The translations under genes were made by a program, and so were the position numbers. From NCBI RefSeq assembly GCF_026241315.1, contig NZ_JAPHNA010000003.1, forward strand, positions 62,001 to 126,000: 64,000 bases of DNA. Direction: 5' to 3'. Each line of letters begins with the position of its first letter. Position 1 is the first letter of the stretch. The DNA is from Campylobacter sp. MIT 21-1684. Its GTDB lineage: Bacteria > Campylobacterota > Campylobacteria > Campylobacterales > Campylobacteraceae. Under the pieces are notes generated by a model that worked only from the letters and a program-made list of their open reading frames with translations, ran no database searches and was not told the DNA's origin. Shown here piece after piece: positions 1 through 9,613 of this stretch.

Positions 1-98
1 TAAAAATTTGCATAAAATCCAAAAAACAGCCGTAATTGCGTGATAATTGTCAAGTTTTTAAAATTTTTAAATCCTGTATGATTTTTTTCAAAAAACAT
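1..98 (-). CDS. Possible 5' end of a gene running off the left edge (hypothetical)
   Basis: Reading leftward from an ATG at 98-96 the frame stays open to the window edge (32 codons, beginning MFFEKNHTGF). An AAGGAAG ribosome-binding site lies 5 bases upstream, and a TATAAC-like -10 box occurs further up near 140. I do not recognise the protein. It would be divergent from carB. Because only 32 codons are visible in AT-rich DNA, this could be chance. Confidence 0.3.
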   Translation of the reverse strand, partial: MFFEKNHTGFKNFKNLTIITQLRLFFGFYANF

Positions 99-207
99 TT
101 CACTTCCTTCAAGGCAAACATTGCTCCGTTATATACAACTTTTATTTAAAGTTCTCTTTTAATATTCTAATTTTTGAGTTTTCAAGTTTTAAAAAACTAA
201 GCTTTGT

Positions 208-213
208 TATAAT
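208..213 (+). promoter_or_regulatory. -10 box of the carB promoter
   Basis: A perfect TATAAT sits 27 bases before the carB start, as expected for a Campylobacter housekeeping promoter, which usually lacks a clear -35. A 6-bp inverted repeat (CTAAGC ... GCTTAG) brackets it at about 197-231. Whether that repeat is an operator is unknown. Confidence 0.6.
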
Positions 214-239
214 TACATAAACTTAGCTTAGGAATATTT

Positions 240-3200
240 ATGCCAAAAAGAACAGATATACATACAATTTTACTTCTAGGAAGCGGTCCTATTGTCATAG
301 GACAAGCTTGTGAATTTGATTATTCAGGTACTCAAGCGGTCAAAACCTTAAAAGAACTCGGCTACCGTGTCGTACTTGTTAATTCAAATCCAGCTACTAT
401 TATGACAGATCCCGAATTTGCAGACGCCACATACATAGAACCTATCACAAAAGAAAGCGTTTTAGCCATTATTAAAAAAGAACAAGTTGATGCTATTTTA
501 CCAACTATGGGCGGTCAAGTGGCACTAAATGTAGCTATGGAAGTTTATGAAAGTGGGCTTTTACAGGGGGTAGAATTTCTTGGTGCCAAACCAGAAGCCA
601 TTAAAAAAGGTGAAGACAGACAGCTTTTTAAAGAAAGTATGAAAAAGATAGGAATGGATTTACCAAAATCAATGTATGCCTATACTTATGATGAAGCTTT
701 GCAAGCAACTTCTAAAATAGGTTTTCCTTTGATGATACGCGCCTCTTATACTTTAGGCGGGGCTGGAAGTGGCGTTGCTTATAATATGGATGAATTTAAA
801 GAACTTGCAAACACAGCCTTAACTCTTAGCCCGATACACGAAATTTTGATTGAAGAAAGTCTGCTTGGCTGGAAAGAATATGAAATGGAGGTTATTAGAG
901 ATAACAAAGACAATTGTATCATTGTTTGTTCTATTGAAAATATTGATCCTATGGGAATTCATACAGGAGATAGCATTACAATAGCTCCTGCCCTAACACT
1001 TACAGACAAAGAATATCAAGTAATGAGAAATGCCTCGTTTGCAATTTTAAGAGAAATTGGCGTGGATACAGGTGGTTCAAATGTACAATTTGCTGTAAAT
1101 CCGAAAAACGGAAGAATGATAGTGATTGAAATGAATCCTCGTGTTTCACGTTCAAGTGCGCTTGCAAGTAAAGCAACCGGGTATCCTATTGCGAAAGTTG
1201 CCACTTTACTTGCTGTTGGATTTCGTCTTGATGAAATTACTAATGACATTACCGGAACTCCTGCTTCTTTTGAGCCGGTAGTTGATTATATTGTTACAAA
1301 AATTCCTCGATGGACCTTTGAAAAATTTCCGGGTGCTGACTCCTCACTTACAACAGCAATGAAAAGTGTGGGTGAAGTGATGGCAATAGGACGCACATTT
1401 AAAGAAAGTTTGCAAAAAGCCCTTTGTTCTTTAGAGAGAAATTACAGTGGTTTTAACACACTTAGCTTCAAAGATACTAATGAACTCATTTTTCATATAC
1501 GAAATGCAAATGAAAAAAGACTATTGTATATAGCACAGGCTTTTAGAGAAGGTTTTAAAGTAGATGAATTGTATGAACTTTGCAAAATTGACACTTGGTT
1601 TTTACATCAAATTAAAGAACTTATAATGTTTGAAGACAAAATCGGTATGGACATTTTAAATGATAAAATTTTGCTAAGAAAAGCAAAAACAATGGGGTAT
1701 TCGGATAAAATGATAGCCTATTTAGTCAATAAAAAAGATAATTTAGAACTCTCGCAAAATGACATTTACTATGCAAGATTGAAACACAATATCATAGCAG
1801 AATTTAGTGAGGTTGATACTTGTGCTGGAGAATTTAAAGCACTTACGCCTTATTTGTACTCAAGTATTAATACTTCTGAACTCACTCAAAGCAAAACAGA
1901 ACCGAAAAAGAAAAAAGAAAAAAAAGTAATGATTATAGGTGGTGGACCTAATCGTATAGGACAAGGTATAGAATTTGATTATGCTTGTGTACATGCTTGT
2001 TTCGCACTCAAAGATTTAGGATTAAAAACGATAATGTATAATTGTAACCCCGAAACAGTTTCAACAGATTATGATACAAGCGATATGCTTTATTTTGAAC
2101 CTATTGATTTTGAACATTTAAAAGCTGTGATAGAAAAAGAAAAACCCGATGGACTTATTGTACATTTTGGAGGACAAACTCCGCTAAAATTTGCAAAAAG
2201 ACTTAGTGCTTTTGGAGCAAAGATTATAGGAACAGATGCAAGAGTTATAGATAGGGCTGAAGACAGAAAAAAATTTAGTGAATTTATTAATAAGCTTGGA
2301 ATTTCTCAGCCAAAAAATGCTACAGCTAAAAGCGTAGAAGAAGCTGTACTTGAAGCAAGCAAGATTTCTTATCCTGTGCTTGTACGTCCTAGCTATGTTT
2401 TAGGAGGAAGAGCAATGCGAGTAGTACATAATGAAAATGAATTAAGGCTTTATATGCAAGAAGCAGTTGAGGTAAGCGAAAAAAGCCCTGTTTTAATCGA
2501 TGAATTCTTAGATAATGCCACAGAACTTGATGTTGATGCAATTAGCGATGGAAAAGAAATTTATATAGGGGCAATTATGGAACATATAGAAGAGGCTGGC
2601 GTGCATTCTGGTGATAGTGCTTGTACTTTACCTCCTATAAACATAGATGAAAAAACTTTAGACTTAATCGAACAAAAAACAAAAGAAATTGCCATAAATC
2701 TTGGAGTAGTAGGACTTTTAAATATACAATATGCTTTACACAATGGAGAACTTTTTATCTTAGAAGTCAATCCAAGAGCAAGCAGAACCGTGCCTTTTGT
2801 TAGCAAAGCAACAGGAATTCCACTTGCAAAAGTTGCTACCCGAGTAATGTGGCAGGGTAAATTAAAAGAAGCTTTAGAATTTTACGATTCGTTTGGAGTA
2901 GTAGAAGAAAAAAATGGAATTTTAAAACCAAAAAAATTAAAGCATATTAGTGTGAAAGAAGCGGTTTTTCCTTTTACCAAACTGAATGGAAGTGATTTAG
3001 AGCTTGGTCCTGAAATGCGTTCAACCGGTGAGGTTATGGGCATAAGTGAAGATTTTTCAACCTCCTATGCTAAAAGCCAAATGGCAGCTTTTAATATCTT
3101 ACCTGAAAGCGGAAAAATTTTCATCTCTTTAAAAGAAAAAGATAAAAAATATGCCAAAACAATAGCAGATGAATACTCAAAACTTGGCTTTGAATTTATA

Positions 3201-3512
3201 GCTACAACAGGCACTTGCAAGGCCATACAAGAAGCAGGTTATGAATGTGAGCTTGTGTGCAAGATTTCAGAAGGCCGTCCAAATATCGAAGATAAACTTA
3301 AAAATGGCGAGATAAATTTAGTCATCAATACTAGCGATGAAAAAAGTTTTAAAGATGACACGAAAAAAATACGGGCTAGCATTTTACGCTTTAATATTCC
3401 GTATTTCACTAATTTAAGGGCTTCTTTTGCCGCAGTTAAAGCCTTAAGAGCGGTACGTTCCAAAAGCCACTTAGAGGTAAAAAGTTTGCAGGAGTGGTTA
3501 AGTGAAGTATGA
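240..3512 (+). CDS. carB: Carbamoyl-phosphate synthase large subunit
   Basis: Makes carbamoyl phosphate from bicarbonate, ATP and ammonia delivered by CarA, feeding arginine and pyrimidine synthesis in the cytoplasm. At 1090 residues it is full length. The two homologous synthetase halves are visible: each begins with a nucleotide-binding stretch ([20 protein letters not shown] near residue 11; [19 protein letters not shown] near 560) and contains an ATP-grasp core ending in the E-x-NPR-x-SRSSA / E-x-NPRASRT loops. The last ~150 residues form the MGS-like allosteric domain. carA is not in the window. The 3' end overlaps the next gene by 11 bases. Confidence 0.97.
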   Translation: MPKRTDIHTILLLGSGPIVIGQACEFDYSGTQAVKTLKELGYRVVLVNSNPATIMTDPEFADATYIEPITKESVLAIIKKEQVDAILPTMGGQVALNVAMEVYESGLLQGVEFLGAKPEAIKKGEDRQLFKESMKKIGMDLPKSMYAYTYDEALQATSKIGFPLMIRASYTLGGAGSGVAYNMDEFKELANTALTLSPIHEILIEESLLGWKEYEMEVIRDNKDNCIIVCSIENIDPMGIHTGDSITIAPALTLTDKEYQVMRNASFAILREIGVDTGGSNVQFAVNPKNGRMIVIEMNPRVSRSSALASKATGYPIAKVATLLAVGFRLDEITNDITGTPASFEPVVDYIVTKIPRWTFEKFPGADSSLTTAMKSVGEVMAIGRTFKESLQKALCSLERNYSGFNTLSFKDTNELIFHIRNANEKRLLYIAQAFREGFKVDELYELCKIDTWFLHQIKELIMFEDKIGMDILNDKILLRKAKTMGYSDKMIAYLVNKKDNLELSQNDIYYARLKHNIIAEFSEVDTCAGEFKALTPYLYSSINTSELTQSKTEPKKKKEKKVMIIGGGPNRIGQGIEFDYACVHACFALKDLGLKTIMYNCNPETVSTDYDTSDMLYFEPIDFEHLKAVIEKEKPDGLIVHFGGQTPLKFAKRLSAFGAKIIGTDARVIDRAEDRKKFSEFINKLGISQPKNATAKSVEEAVLEASKISYPVLVRPSYVLGGRAMRVVHNENELRLYMQEAVEVSEKSPVLIDEFLDNATELDVDAISDGKEIYIGAIMEHIEEAGVHSGDSACTLPPINIDEKTLDLIEQKTKEIAINLGVVGLLNIQYALHNGELFILEVNPRASRTVPFVSKATGIPLAKVATRVMWQGKLKEALEFYDSFGVVEEKNGILKPKKLKHISVKEAVFPFTKLNGSDLELGPEMRSTGEVMGISEDFSTSYAKSQMAAFNILPESGKIFISLKEKDKKYAKTIADEYSKLGFEFIATTGTCKAIQEAGYECELVCKISEGRPNIEDKLKNGEINLVINTSDEKSFKDDTKKIRASILRFNIPYFTNLRASFAAVKALRAVRSKSHLEVKSLQEWLSEV

Positions 3513-3942
3513 ATTGTTTAATAAAAAATTGCATTCTAAAATTTTTGGCGATGATTTGCAGTATGAAATTGTGCTCAATGTGTTAAAAAATCCTAAACGA
3601 TATACAGGACTTTTTAGAATTACAAATACTAAAACAAAACTCATTCAAAATCTCACTCAAAGTTGTGAGATTAAATTTGGCGATTTTATTCAGGAAATTT
3701 TAACCGCTTATATCCAAGAAATGGGTTATGAAAATTTAGATAAAAATATAGGCGTTGATGAAAACTCTAATCGTTTAAATGCCAATCAAATTTTTACTAG
3801 GGATGATAACCTTATAGAGCAAAAGATTAGAGATGATCACGACAGCACAAAAAAACGGGATCAATATGCAAATTTAATTAAAAAAATTAAAGCTCTAAAA
3901 CAAAACTTTCTAAACAAAAGAATTAAATTGTATGTGGTTTAG
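3502..3942 (+). CDS. HinfI-like type II restriction endonuclease, N-terminal fragment
   Basis: This is a 146-residue frame starting at GTG 3502 inside the end of carB, with AGGAG at 3490-3494. It sits directly before a methyltransferase closely resembling M.HinfI. Together with the next frame it gives ~266 residues, close to the length I recall for R.HinfI (262). A D101/D102-x3-E106-Q-K108 cluster followed by [10 protein letters not shown] looks like a PD-(D/E)xK catalytic site, so the core lies in this piece. The frame stops at 3940-3942, where the +1 frame takes over. Function is inferred from context, not from a database match. Confidence 0.6.
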   Translation: MKYELFNKKLHSKIFGDDLQYEIVLNVLKNPKRYTGLFRITNTKTKLIQNLTQSCEIKFGDFIQEILTAYIQEMGYENLDKNIGVDENSNRLNANQIFTRDDNLIEQKIRDDHDSTKKRDQYANLIKKIKALKQNFLNKRIKLYVV

Positions 3943-4294
3943 CGATGATAGCCTAAAGAAAAATAAAAACTATTACACAGAACAAATCTCTAATAATACG
4001 GATAATGAAGTTGCAATTTCACTTTTTTATGGCAAAGAATTGTTTGAAATTTTATTTTCTAGGATGGATATTTGGGACGAGATTATTTCTCATTTACAAA
4101 CAAATAAAAACCAAAGAAGTGCTGAAATTCTTAGTGTGCCAGATTTTGATGCGAGTGATGAAATAAAATCAGCTCTTTTAAAAATAAAAAGACAAGAACC
4201 AAAACTCATCAGAAGTTTACTTTCAAACAAAGCTGACTTTATAGATTTAAGAAACGAACTTTTTCCCACAGGCAAAAATTTAAAAGGACTTTAA
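3932..4294 (+). CDS. HinfI-like restriction endonuclease, C-terminal fragment (frameshifted)
   Basis: This 120-residue frame is shifted by +1 relative to the preceding one and overlaps it by 11 bases. The +1 frame is open from 3914, and its ATG at 3932 has no convincing ribosome-binding site. The simplest reading is one endonuclease gene broken by a one-base indel around 3914-3942. A genuinely two-piece enzyme is less likely. It ends 1 base before the methyltransferase. No motif of its own was recognised; it probably carries DNA-recognition or dimer-contact segments. Confidence 0.5.
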   Translation: MWFSDDSLKKNKNYYTEQISNNTDNEVAISLFYGKELFEILFSRMDIWDEIISHLQTNKNQRSAEILSVPDFDASDEIKSALLKIKRQEPKLIRSLLSNKADFIDLRNELFPTGKNLKGL

Positions 4295-4295
4295 A

Positions 4296-5360
4296 ATGAA
4301 AAAAGATGTAATTTTACAAGGAGATTGTGTAGAACTTCTTAAAACTTTAACTGATAAAAGCATAGATGTAATCTTTGCTGACCCGCCTTATTTTATGCAA
4401 ACACAAGGAGAGCTTTTACGTGCAAGTGGAGAAAAATTTAGCGGAGTGGAAGATGAGTGGGATCAATTTGATTCTTTAGAACATTATGATACATTTTGCA
4501 CCGCTTGGCTTAAGGAGTGTCAAAGAGTGCTTAAAGATAATGGAACTATCTGGGTTATAGGCTCTTTTCAAAATATCTTTAGAATAGGCTATATAATGCA
4601 GAATTTGGGCTTTTGGATACTTAATGATATAATTTGGTCAAAGCCAAACCCTGTGCCAAATTTTAGAGGCTCAAGATTTTGCAACGCCCACGAAACACTC
4701 ATTTGGTGTGCAAAAAATAAAAATTCAAAATACACTTTTAACTATAAAACAATGAAATTTTTAAATGAAAACAAGCAGGAAAAATCCGTGTGGAACATAG
4801 GAATTTGCATAGGAAATGAGCGTTTAAAAGGAAGGGATGGAAAAAAGATTCATTCTGCTCAAAAACCAGAAGCCTTACTTGAAAAAATCATACTTTCAAG
4901 CTCAAAAAAAGGCGATATCGTGCTTGATCCATTTTTTGGTACAGGCACAACCGGAGCAATCGCAAAGAAATTTAAAAGACACTACATAGGTATAGAACAA
5001 AATGAAACATATATCAAAATATCTGAAAGCAGAATCAGACAGATTAGCAGTATTGAAAATGATATAAGCACAGGAAAGCTTGAAACAAAACCTCCAAAAG
5101 TAAGTTTAAAAGCACTCCAAGATGTAAAATTATTGCCTCAAAAAGCAAAATTATACGATAAAAACAAAAACTATATATGCTTGTTACTTGATGATGAAAA
5201 AGTGAGCGATGGTGAGGAAACATTAAGTATTCATCAAATGGCAGCAAAACACTTGGGCAAAGAAAATTATAATGGCTGGCAATTTTTTTACATTTATCAT
5301 AATGATTCTTTCATCAGTTTAAATAATTTAAGATATGAGTATCAAAAATATCCACACTAG
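4296..5360 (+). CDS. Type II adenine-N6 DNA methyltransferase, HinfI/CcrM-like (GANTC)
   Basis: Predicted to methylate adenine in GANTC. Motif order is that of beta-class amino-methyltransferases: catalytic DPPY at residues 29-32, then the SAM-binding DPFFGTGTTGA at 211-221. The segments EDEWDQF, GSFQNIFRIGYIMQN, NPVPNF, FCNAHETLIWC and AQKPEALL match M.HinfI as I remember it, over the full 354 residues. The C-terminal ~80 residues (EETLSIHQMAAKHL, NGWQFFYI) form a RAMA-type recognition domain. It looks intact, unlike its endonuclease, so methylation should persist as an orphan activity. Confidence 0.88.
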   Translation: MKKDVILQGDCVELLKTLTDKSIDVIFADPPYFMQTQGELLRASGEKFSGVEDEWDQFDSLEHYDTFCTAWLKECQRVLKDNGTIWVIGSFQNIFRIGYIMQNLGFWILNDIIWSKPNPVPNFRGSRFCNAHETLIWCAKNKNSKYTFNYKTMKFLNENKQEKSVWNIGICIGNERLKGRDGKKIHSAQKPEALLEKIILSSSKKGDIVLDPFFGTGTTGAIAKKFKRHYIGIEQNETYIKISESRIRQISSIENDISTGKLETKPPKVSLKALQDVKLLPQKAKLYDKNKNYICLLLDDEKVSDGEETLSIHQMAAKHLGKENYNGWQFFYIYHNDSFISLNNLRYEYQKYPH

Positions 5361-5508
5361 TCAAAATAGAGTTACTACAAACCTAGAATATACCTTTTGG
5401 CACCATTGAATTAATATTGAAAAAGTTTTTTACTGATACAACTTTTCTTAAGAACGATTTTTCAAACAAATTCTCTTCTGCAAAGTAGTAAAAACTCAAA
5501 AAAACAAT
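5361..5508. other. Tail-to-tail spacer with weak hairpin
   Basis: The spacer lies between the methyltransferase and the convergent HD-domain gene. An imperfect AAAAGTT ... AACTTTT stem near 5420-5446 could help end transcription from either side. No gene is seen. Confidence 0.3.
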
Positions 5509-6735
5509 TTAAATTCTAAAATAGTCCCGTAATTTCTCACAAAGCTCAAAAAAATTGACCCCATCTATAGTTCTATTGTTCTTAAAAAAAACAAACATAT
5601 CTTCAAAACCATTTTCAAGCTCTTTTGATTTTACTCCATAACTTATAGAAAGTCCCGCCTCTATAAAAGCTGCCAATTTATCACAATACTTTAAAGCTTT
5701 TCCGTCAATAGCACCAAATTCATTCGTATTAAAAGAGCTTAAACTTCCGCTACAAAGCTCTACAATACCATTTTTAAAAGTACGATTTTCAAACTCATTC
5801 TTTACAAATCTAAACTCTCCGGTCCTTCCTTCACGTATGCCTAAAATATAAGAAAATTCATTTTGCAAATCCTGAGGAATAAAAGGCAAAATTTTTTCAT
5901 TTACAAGTTTCATTTCATATTCATTAATAAGAGTGTGTAAGCCGTCTATACCATATTTTACAGGACTTATAATATCACGAGTCAAACTCTCTGGTAAATC
6001 GTGAAATAAAGCACAATAAAAATTATTTTCAAGTCTTTTTTCACAAGCTTGTATTTTCAATGAATAAAAATAACTTAAAACAGCCACTACAAGCATATGT
6101 CCTAAAACAGCAGTTTCAGGGATACGAGGGGTTTGCGCCCATCTCTTTTGAAAGCGAAGACGACCGCTTAAATCTATAATTTTAGCGATTTTTTGATTTA
6201 AGGCTATCTTCCTTGCACCTATCAATTCATAATAATCCTCAAGCTCCTCTTCAACTTTTGTTTTAATCTCATCAATATCACTTAAAAAAGCTGAAGTTTG
6301 ATAGACTATATTAAACTCCCATCTGGTTGCAAAATACGAAGCAGCTTTTAATATCAGCCTTTCTTTGTTATACGAATCACCTTGTAAATAATTTTGAAAT
6401 CTCTTTAAAAAATTTCCTTCCTCAATATCTTCTACCATAGGCTCTATATGACTTAATACCCAAACATTTACCTCATCTTTTTTTTGATGAACAATTTGAT
6501 GGTAGACATCAGGTCTAATGTCAGTAACAATAACGCGGCTTAAAAACTCAAAAATCCCGCCTTCAATAAGGGCTTTCATATTCACATCTTTTTCCATTTT
6601 AGCGATAAAATAAGCGATGATGAATTTATGTGCTTGCTTGTCAAGTTCTACCAAATTTGCCATTCTAGGATAATCATTCCAACGGCTTATCGAAGCAGCT
6701 TTAAATATATGTTCTATGAGTTGTATCTTTATCAT
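5509..6735 (-). CDS. HD-domain (YfbR-like) putative phosphohydrolase
   Basis: A 408-residue soluble protein. The HD metal-binding signature is present in the C-terminal half: VLGHMLVVAV near residue 208, then CALFHDLPESLTRDIISPVK near 240-260, giving the H...HD...D pattern of YfbR-type nucleotidases. The N-terminal ~190 residues are helical and charged and were not recognised. I recall a C. jejuni homologue next to queC (Cj0015c), also divergently placed. Substrate unknown. Confidence 0.7.
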   Translation of the reverse strand: MIKIQLIEHIFKAASISRWNDYPRMANLVELDKQAHKFIIAYFIAKMEKDVNMKALIEGGIFEFLSRVIVTDIRPDVYHQIVHQKKDEVNVWVLSHIEPMVEDIEEGNFLKRFQNYLQGDSYNKERLILKAASYFATRWEFNIVYQTSAFLSDIDEIKTKVEEELEDYYELIGARKIALNQKIAKIIDLSGRLRFQKRWAQTPRIPETAVLGHMLVVAVLSYFYSLKIQACEKRLENNFYCALFHDLPESLTRDIISPVKYGIDGLHTLINEYEMKLVNEKILPFIPQDLQNEFSYILGIREGRTGEFRFVKNEFENRTFKNGIVELCSGSLSSFNTNEFGAIDGKALKYCDKLAAFIEAGLSISYGVKSKELENGFEDMFVFFKNNRTIDGVNFFELCEKLRDYFRI

Positions 6736-6795
6736 TCAATGCATCCTTTTTTATAAATTTTAGCATAAATTATCTGTTTAAAGTCCAAAATTCGC

Positions 6796-6801
6796 TACAA
6801 T
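6796..6801 (+). promoter_or_regulatory. -10 box for the queC-mutY operon
   Basis: TACAAT lies 17 bases before queC in the 83-base divergent spacer shared with the HD-domain gene. A strong AAGGAGAGGA ribosome-binding site follows. Confidence 0.45.
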
Positions 6802-6818
6802 AGCCAAAAAGGAGAGGA

Positions 6819-7493
6819 ATGAAAAAAGCACTTTGCATAATAAGCGGTGGAATGGACAGCACTGTGAGTGCATACTTAGCAAAGAAACAAGGGTATGAAC
6901 TCATCGCTTTACATTTTGATTATGGACAAAGAACTCAAAAGAAAGAAAGAGAATGTTTTGAAAATATTTGCAGAGCTTTAAAGGTGCAAAAATCATTTAT
7001 TTTCAATGCAGATTTCTTAAAAATTATAGGTGCTAATGCCTTAACTGATACCAATATAGCTGTACCCAAAAATGAACTTTTCAAAACAAACAATTCCTTA
7101 CCAAAAACCTACGTACCTTTTCGCAATGGAATTTTTCTAAGTATAGCAGGAAGTTTAGCCGAAAAAGAATATTGTGAAAGCATTTTTTTGGGAATTATTG
7201 AAGATGATGGAAGTGGATATCCTGATTGTACAGAAAGCTTTCTTAAACAAGCAGAACTTTTTATCAACAATGGTACAAGTGCTAACTTTAGAGTACATTT
7301 GCAAGCCCCTCTTTTACATCTTCATAAAGACGAAATTGTTACTTTAGCACTCCAAGAAAAGGTTCCTTTAGAGCTTACTTGGTCCTGCTATGAAAATGAA
7401 AATGAAGCGTGTGGAGAATGCGATAGCTGCTTACTTCGTCTCAAGGGTTTTCAAAAAGCTAAGATTGCAGACACAATAAAGTATAAAATATGA
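6819..7493 (+). CDS. queC: 7-cyano-7-deazaguanine synthase QueC
   Basis: Converts 7-carboxy-7-deazaguanine to preQ0 with ATP and ammonia, a step in queuosine tRNA modification. The 224-residue protein has the PP-loop SGGMDS at residues 9-14, the FDYGQR stretch near 34, and four zinc-binding cysteines near the C-terminus (C190, C198, C201, C204). The start has a strong ribosome-binding site 5 bases upstream. It overlaps mutY by 4 bases (ATGA), indicating a coupled operon. Confidence 0.95.
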   Translation: MKKALCIISGGMDSTVSAYLAKKQGYELIALHFDYGQRTQKKERECFENICRALKVQKSFIFNADFLKIIGANALTDTNIAVPKNELFKTNNSLPKTYVPFRNGIFLSIAGSLAEKEYCESIFLGIIEDDGSGYPDCTESFLKQAELFINNGTSANFRVHLQAPLLHLHKDEIVTLALQEKVPLELTWSCYENENEACGECDSCLLRLKGFQKAKIADTIKYKI

Positions 7494-8506
7494 AAAAACA
7501 CCATTTTCATATTCTGCATTCAAATTTACTTCTTTGGTATGAAAAAAATGGACGCAAAAATTTGCCCTGGAGGAATTTAGAAAGTCCTCTGTGTGATAAA
7601 AAAATACAAAATATACAAAGAGCCTATGGAGTCTATATTAGCGAAATAATGCTACAACAAACGCAAGTAAAAAGAGTGCTTGAAAATTTTTATTTCCCAT
7701 TTTTGAGTCAATTTCCTCATCTTGAAAGTCTTGCAAAGGCTAACGACAATGAACTTTTAAAGGCGTGGCAAGGACTTGGATTTTACACTCGTGCAAGAAA
7801 TCTAAAAAAATCTGCACTTGAGTGTATGCAGAACTTTAATGGAAATCTGCCTCAAGATCTAAAAGCTCTACAAAGCTTAAGTGGTGTTGGTGCTTACACA
7901 GCAGGAGCCATAGCCTGTTTTGGATTTAATCAAGCAGTAAGTTTTTTTGACAGCAATATAGCACGCGTTTTAAGTCGTCTTTTTGGTCTTGAAAATCCTA
8001 ATCCAAAGGAACTTCAAACACGAGCAGATTCTTTCTTAAACACAGAAGATGCTTTCAATCATAATCAAGCTTTGCTAGATCTTGGTGCTTTAGTTTGTCT
8101 TCCCAACAATCCAAAATGCGGGCTTTGTCCTTTATATGAAACTTGCAAAGGCAAATACTCTCCTGCTTTATACTATAAGAAGAAAAAAACCCTGTATCAA
8201 AGACGTGATTTAAAACTTTTTTTCATCGAACACAATGCAACATTCGCGGTACAAAAAAGCACAGAAAAACTCTATAATGGACTGTATAATTTTCCTTGTA
8301 CAAATACCACACACAACAATAAAAAAGCAAAGTTTTTAGGGGAATTCAAACACAGCTATACCAAATATAAGCTTTACATAAAGATGTATCACTACAAAAC
8401 TTCACAAAGACTTAATGAGTATGAATTTAAAACTATTGAAGAACTCGATACTATGCCCTTATCTGCACTCTCTTTAAAAGCTCTCAAATATCTTCAAAAA
8501 AAATAA
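7490..8506 (+). CDS. mutY: A/G-specific adenine glycosylase MutY
   Basis: Removes adenine mispaired with 8-oxoguanine. The 338-residue protein shows the catalytic glutamate E52 in [10 protein letters not shown], the helix-hairpin-helix [11 protein letters not shown] near 130-140, the catalytic aspartate D154, and the [4Fe-4S] cysteines C203-x6-C210-x2-C213-x5-C219. A NUDIX-like C-terminal domain that recognises 8-oxoG follows from about residue 235. It is the second gene of the queC operon. Confidence 0.95.
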   Translation: MKKHHFHILHSNLLLWYEKNGRKNLPWRNLESPLCDKKIQNIQRAYGVYISEIMLQQTQVKRVLENFYFPFLSQFPHLESLAKANDNELLKAWQGLGFYTRARNLKKSALECMQNFNGNLPQDLKALQSLSGVGAYTAGAIACFGFNQAVSFFDSNIARVLSRLFGLENPNPKELQTRADSFLNTEDAFNHNQALLDLGALVCLPNNPKCGLCPLYETCKGKYSPALYYKKKKTLYQRRDLKLFFIEHNATFAVQKSTEKLYNGLYNFPCTNTTHNNKKAKFLGEFKHSYTKYKLYIKMYHYKTSQRLNEYEFKTIEELDTMPLSALSLKALKYLQKK

Positions 8507-8509
8507 ACT

Positions 8510-9355
8510 ATGAAAAAAATATACATAGAACTTAGCGATAAGTGCGGCTTAAAATGTACTTTTTGTCCCTCAAAAAAAGAACTTCGTGGAATAATGAGTC
8601 TTGAAAAATTTTCCATTTTGTGCGCACAAATTTGGGATAAAGCAGAACTTTTTACCTTTCATATCTTAGGCGATCCTCTGCTATTGAATAATCTAGAAGA
8701 ATACATACAAATCGCAAAAAATCATAGAATGAAACTTGAACTAACAACAAGCGGTTTTTATTTGAATCCAAAAAATCATACCCTGCTTTTAAAATTTGAC
8801 AATATTTACCAAATTAACATCTCTTTAATGGCTTTTCTCTCACAAAAAAACACGAGTATACAACAATACTTTAACCCTATATTAAAGCTGTGCAAAGCCC
8901 ACTTAGAACAAAAAAATCAAGCTTTTATCAATTTAAGACTATGGAATTTAAATCAAGAATATCAAGCCCCAAAAGAAAATGAAATTATTTATGCGATTTT
9001 ATCCTCACATTTTCAGGTTCAAATTCAACCTGACACATTAAAAAGAAAACTTGCAAGAAAAATAATTCTCCATCAAAAAAGACTTTTTGAGTGGCCAAAT
9101 CCAAAGCACAAAAACAAAAATGAACAAGGATACTGTCACGCTTTAAAAGAACAAATAGGGATTTTAAGCGATGGAACTTTAGTGCCGTGTTGTTTTGACA
9201 CTCAAGGCGATATTAATTTAGGCAATGTTTTTAAAGAAGATTTTAGTGTTTTATTGCATTCACCATTCTTACAAAACATCAAAGAGGACTTTAGACAAGG
9301 CAAACGCAAAGAAGCTTTGTGTCAAAGCTGTGAATTTCATAAAAACAAAGCCTAA
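8510..9355 (+). CDS. Radical SAM/SPASM-type protein, function unknown
   Basis: A 281-residue protein with the radical-SAM triad C12-x3-C16-x2-C19 near its N-terminus, a GDPLL segment resembling the SAM-contacting GGE motif, and C-terminal cysteines (GTLVPCCFD, ALCQSCEFH) typical of a SPASM/twitch auxiliary cluster. It starts 3 bases after mutY, so it belongs to the same transcript. It may be truncated: the +1 frame continues 28 codons past its stop as a basic tail ending VLRKRRK at 9440, suggesting a frameshift in AAAAACAAAG near 9342. The substrate cannot be named. Confidence 0.75.
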   Translation: MKKIYIELSDKCGLKCTFCPSKKELRGIMSLEKFSILCAQIWDKAELFTFHILGDPLLLNNLEEYIQIAKNHRMKLELTTSGFYLNPKNHTLLLKFDNIYQINISLMAFLSQKNTSIQQYFNPILKLCKAHLEQKNQAFINLRLWNLNQEYQAPKENEIIYAILSSHFQVQIQPDTLKRKLARKIILHQKRLFEWPNPKHKNKNEQGYCHALKEQIGILSDGTLVPCCFDTQGDINLGNVFKEDFSVLLHSPFLQNIKEDFRQGKRKEALCQSCEFHKNKA

Positions 9356-9447
9356 TCGACTTCAAACATTTCATAGTATTCTTAAAAGTCGTAGCTTAAT
9401 CAATAGAGTAAAATATGTATTACGAAAACGAAGAAAATAGCAATAAA

Positions 9448-9551
9448 CCTTCCCTCAGATGACTGCGGCACACGCAAAATTCAAGTGCTCTGCTGTGTTC
9501 CCACCCTGAAGCGGTGCTTAAAAAAGACGTTGCACAGGTCTAAGAAAAGGC
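9448..9551 (-). ncRNA. ffs: Signal recognition particle RNA (4.5S / small bacterial type)
   Basis: On the minus strand the apical hairpin CAGGGTGGGAACACAGCAG (plus 9490-9508) matches the SRP domain IV core with its GGAA-type tetraloop. The conserved GCAACG and GCGTGTGCC elements occur on either side. The ends pair as a 12-bp closing helix: CCUUUUCUUAGA (9550-9539) with UCUGAGGGAAGG (9459-9448), counting G-U pairs. Length (~104 nt) fits the small bacterial SRP RNA. A TATAAT box at 9563-9558 precedes it and a T-rich stretch follows. Exact ends are estimated. Confidence 0.88.
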
Positions 9552-9557
9552 GAGAAA

Positions 9558-9563
9558 ATTATA
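9558..9563 (-). promoter_or_regulatory. -10 box for ffs
   Basis: TATAAT on the minus strand, 7 bases before the predicted SRP RNA 5' end. This indicates its own promoter although it follows flgE on the same strand. Confidence 0.6.
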
Positions 9564-9587
9564 ACTAAAAAGGCTTAAAAGCATTTG

Positions 9588-9613
9588 AGAGAAAATATTA
9601 ATGAATATTCTCT
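9588..9613 (+). terminator. Candidate terminator after the mutY/radical SAM operon
   Basis: An imperfect hairpin, AGAGAAAATATT / AATATTCTCT with loop AATG, is followed on the plus strand by TTATTTTTTC. It abuts the flgE stop codon on the other strand, so it may act in both directions. The stem is AU-rich. Confidence 0.4.
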
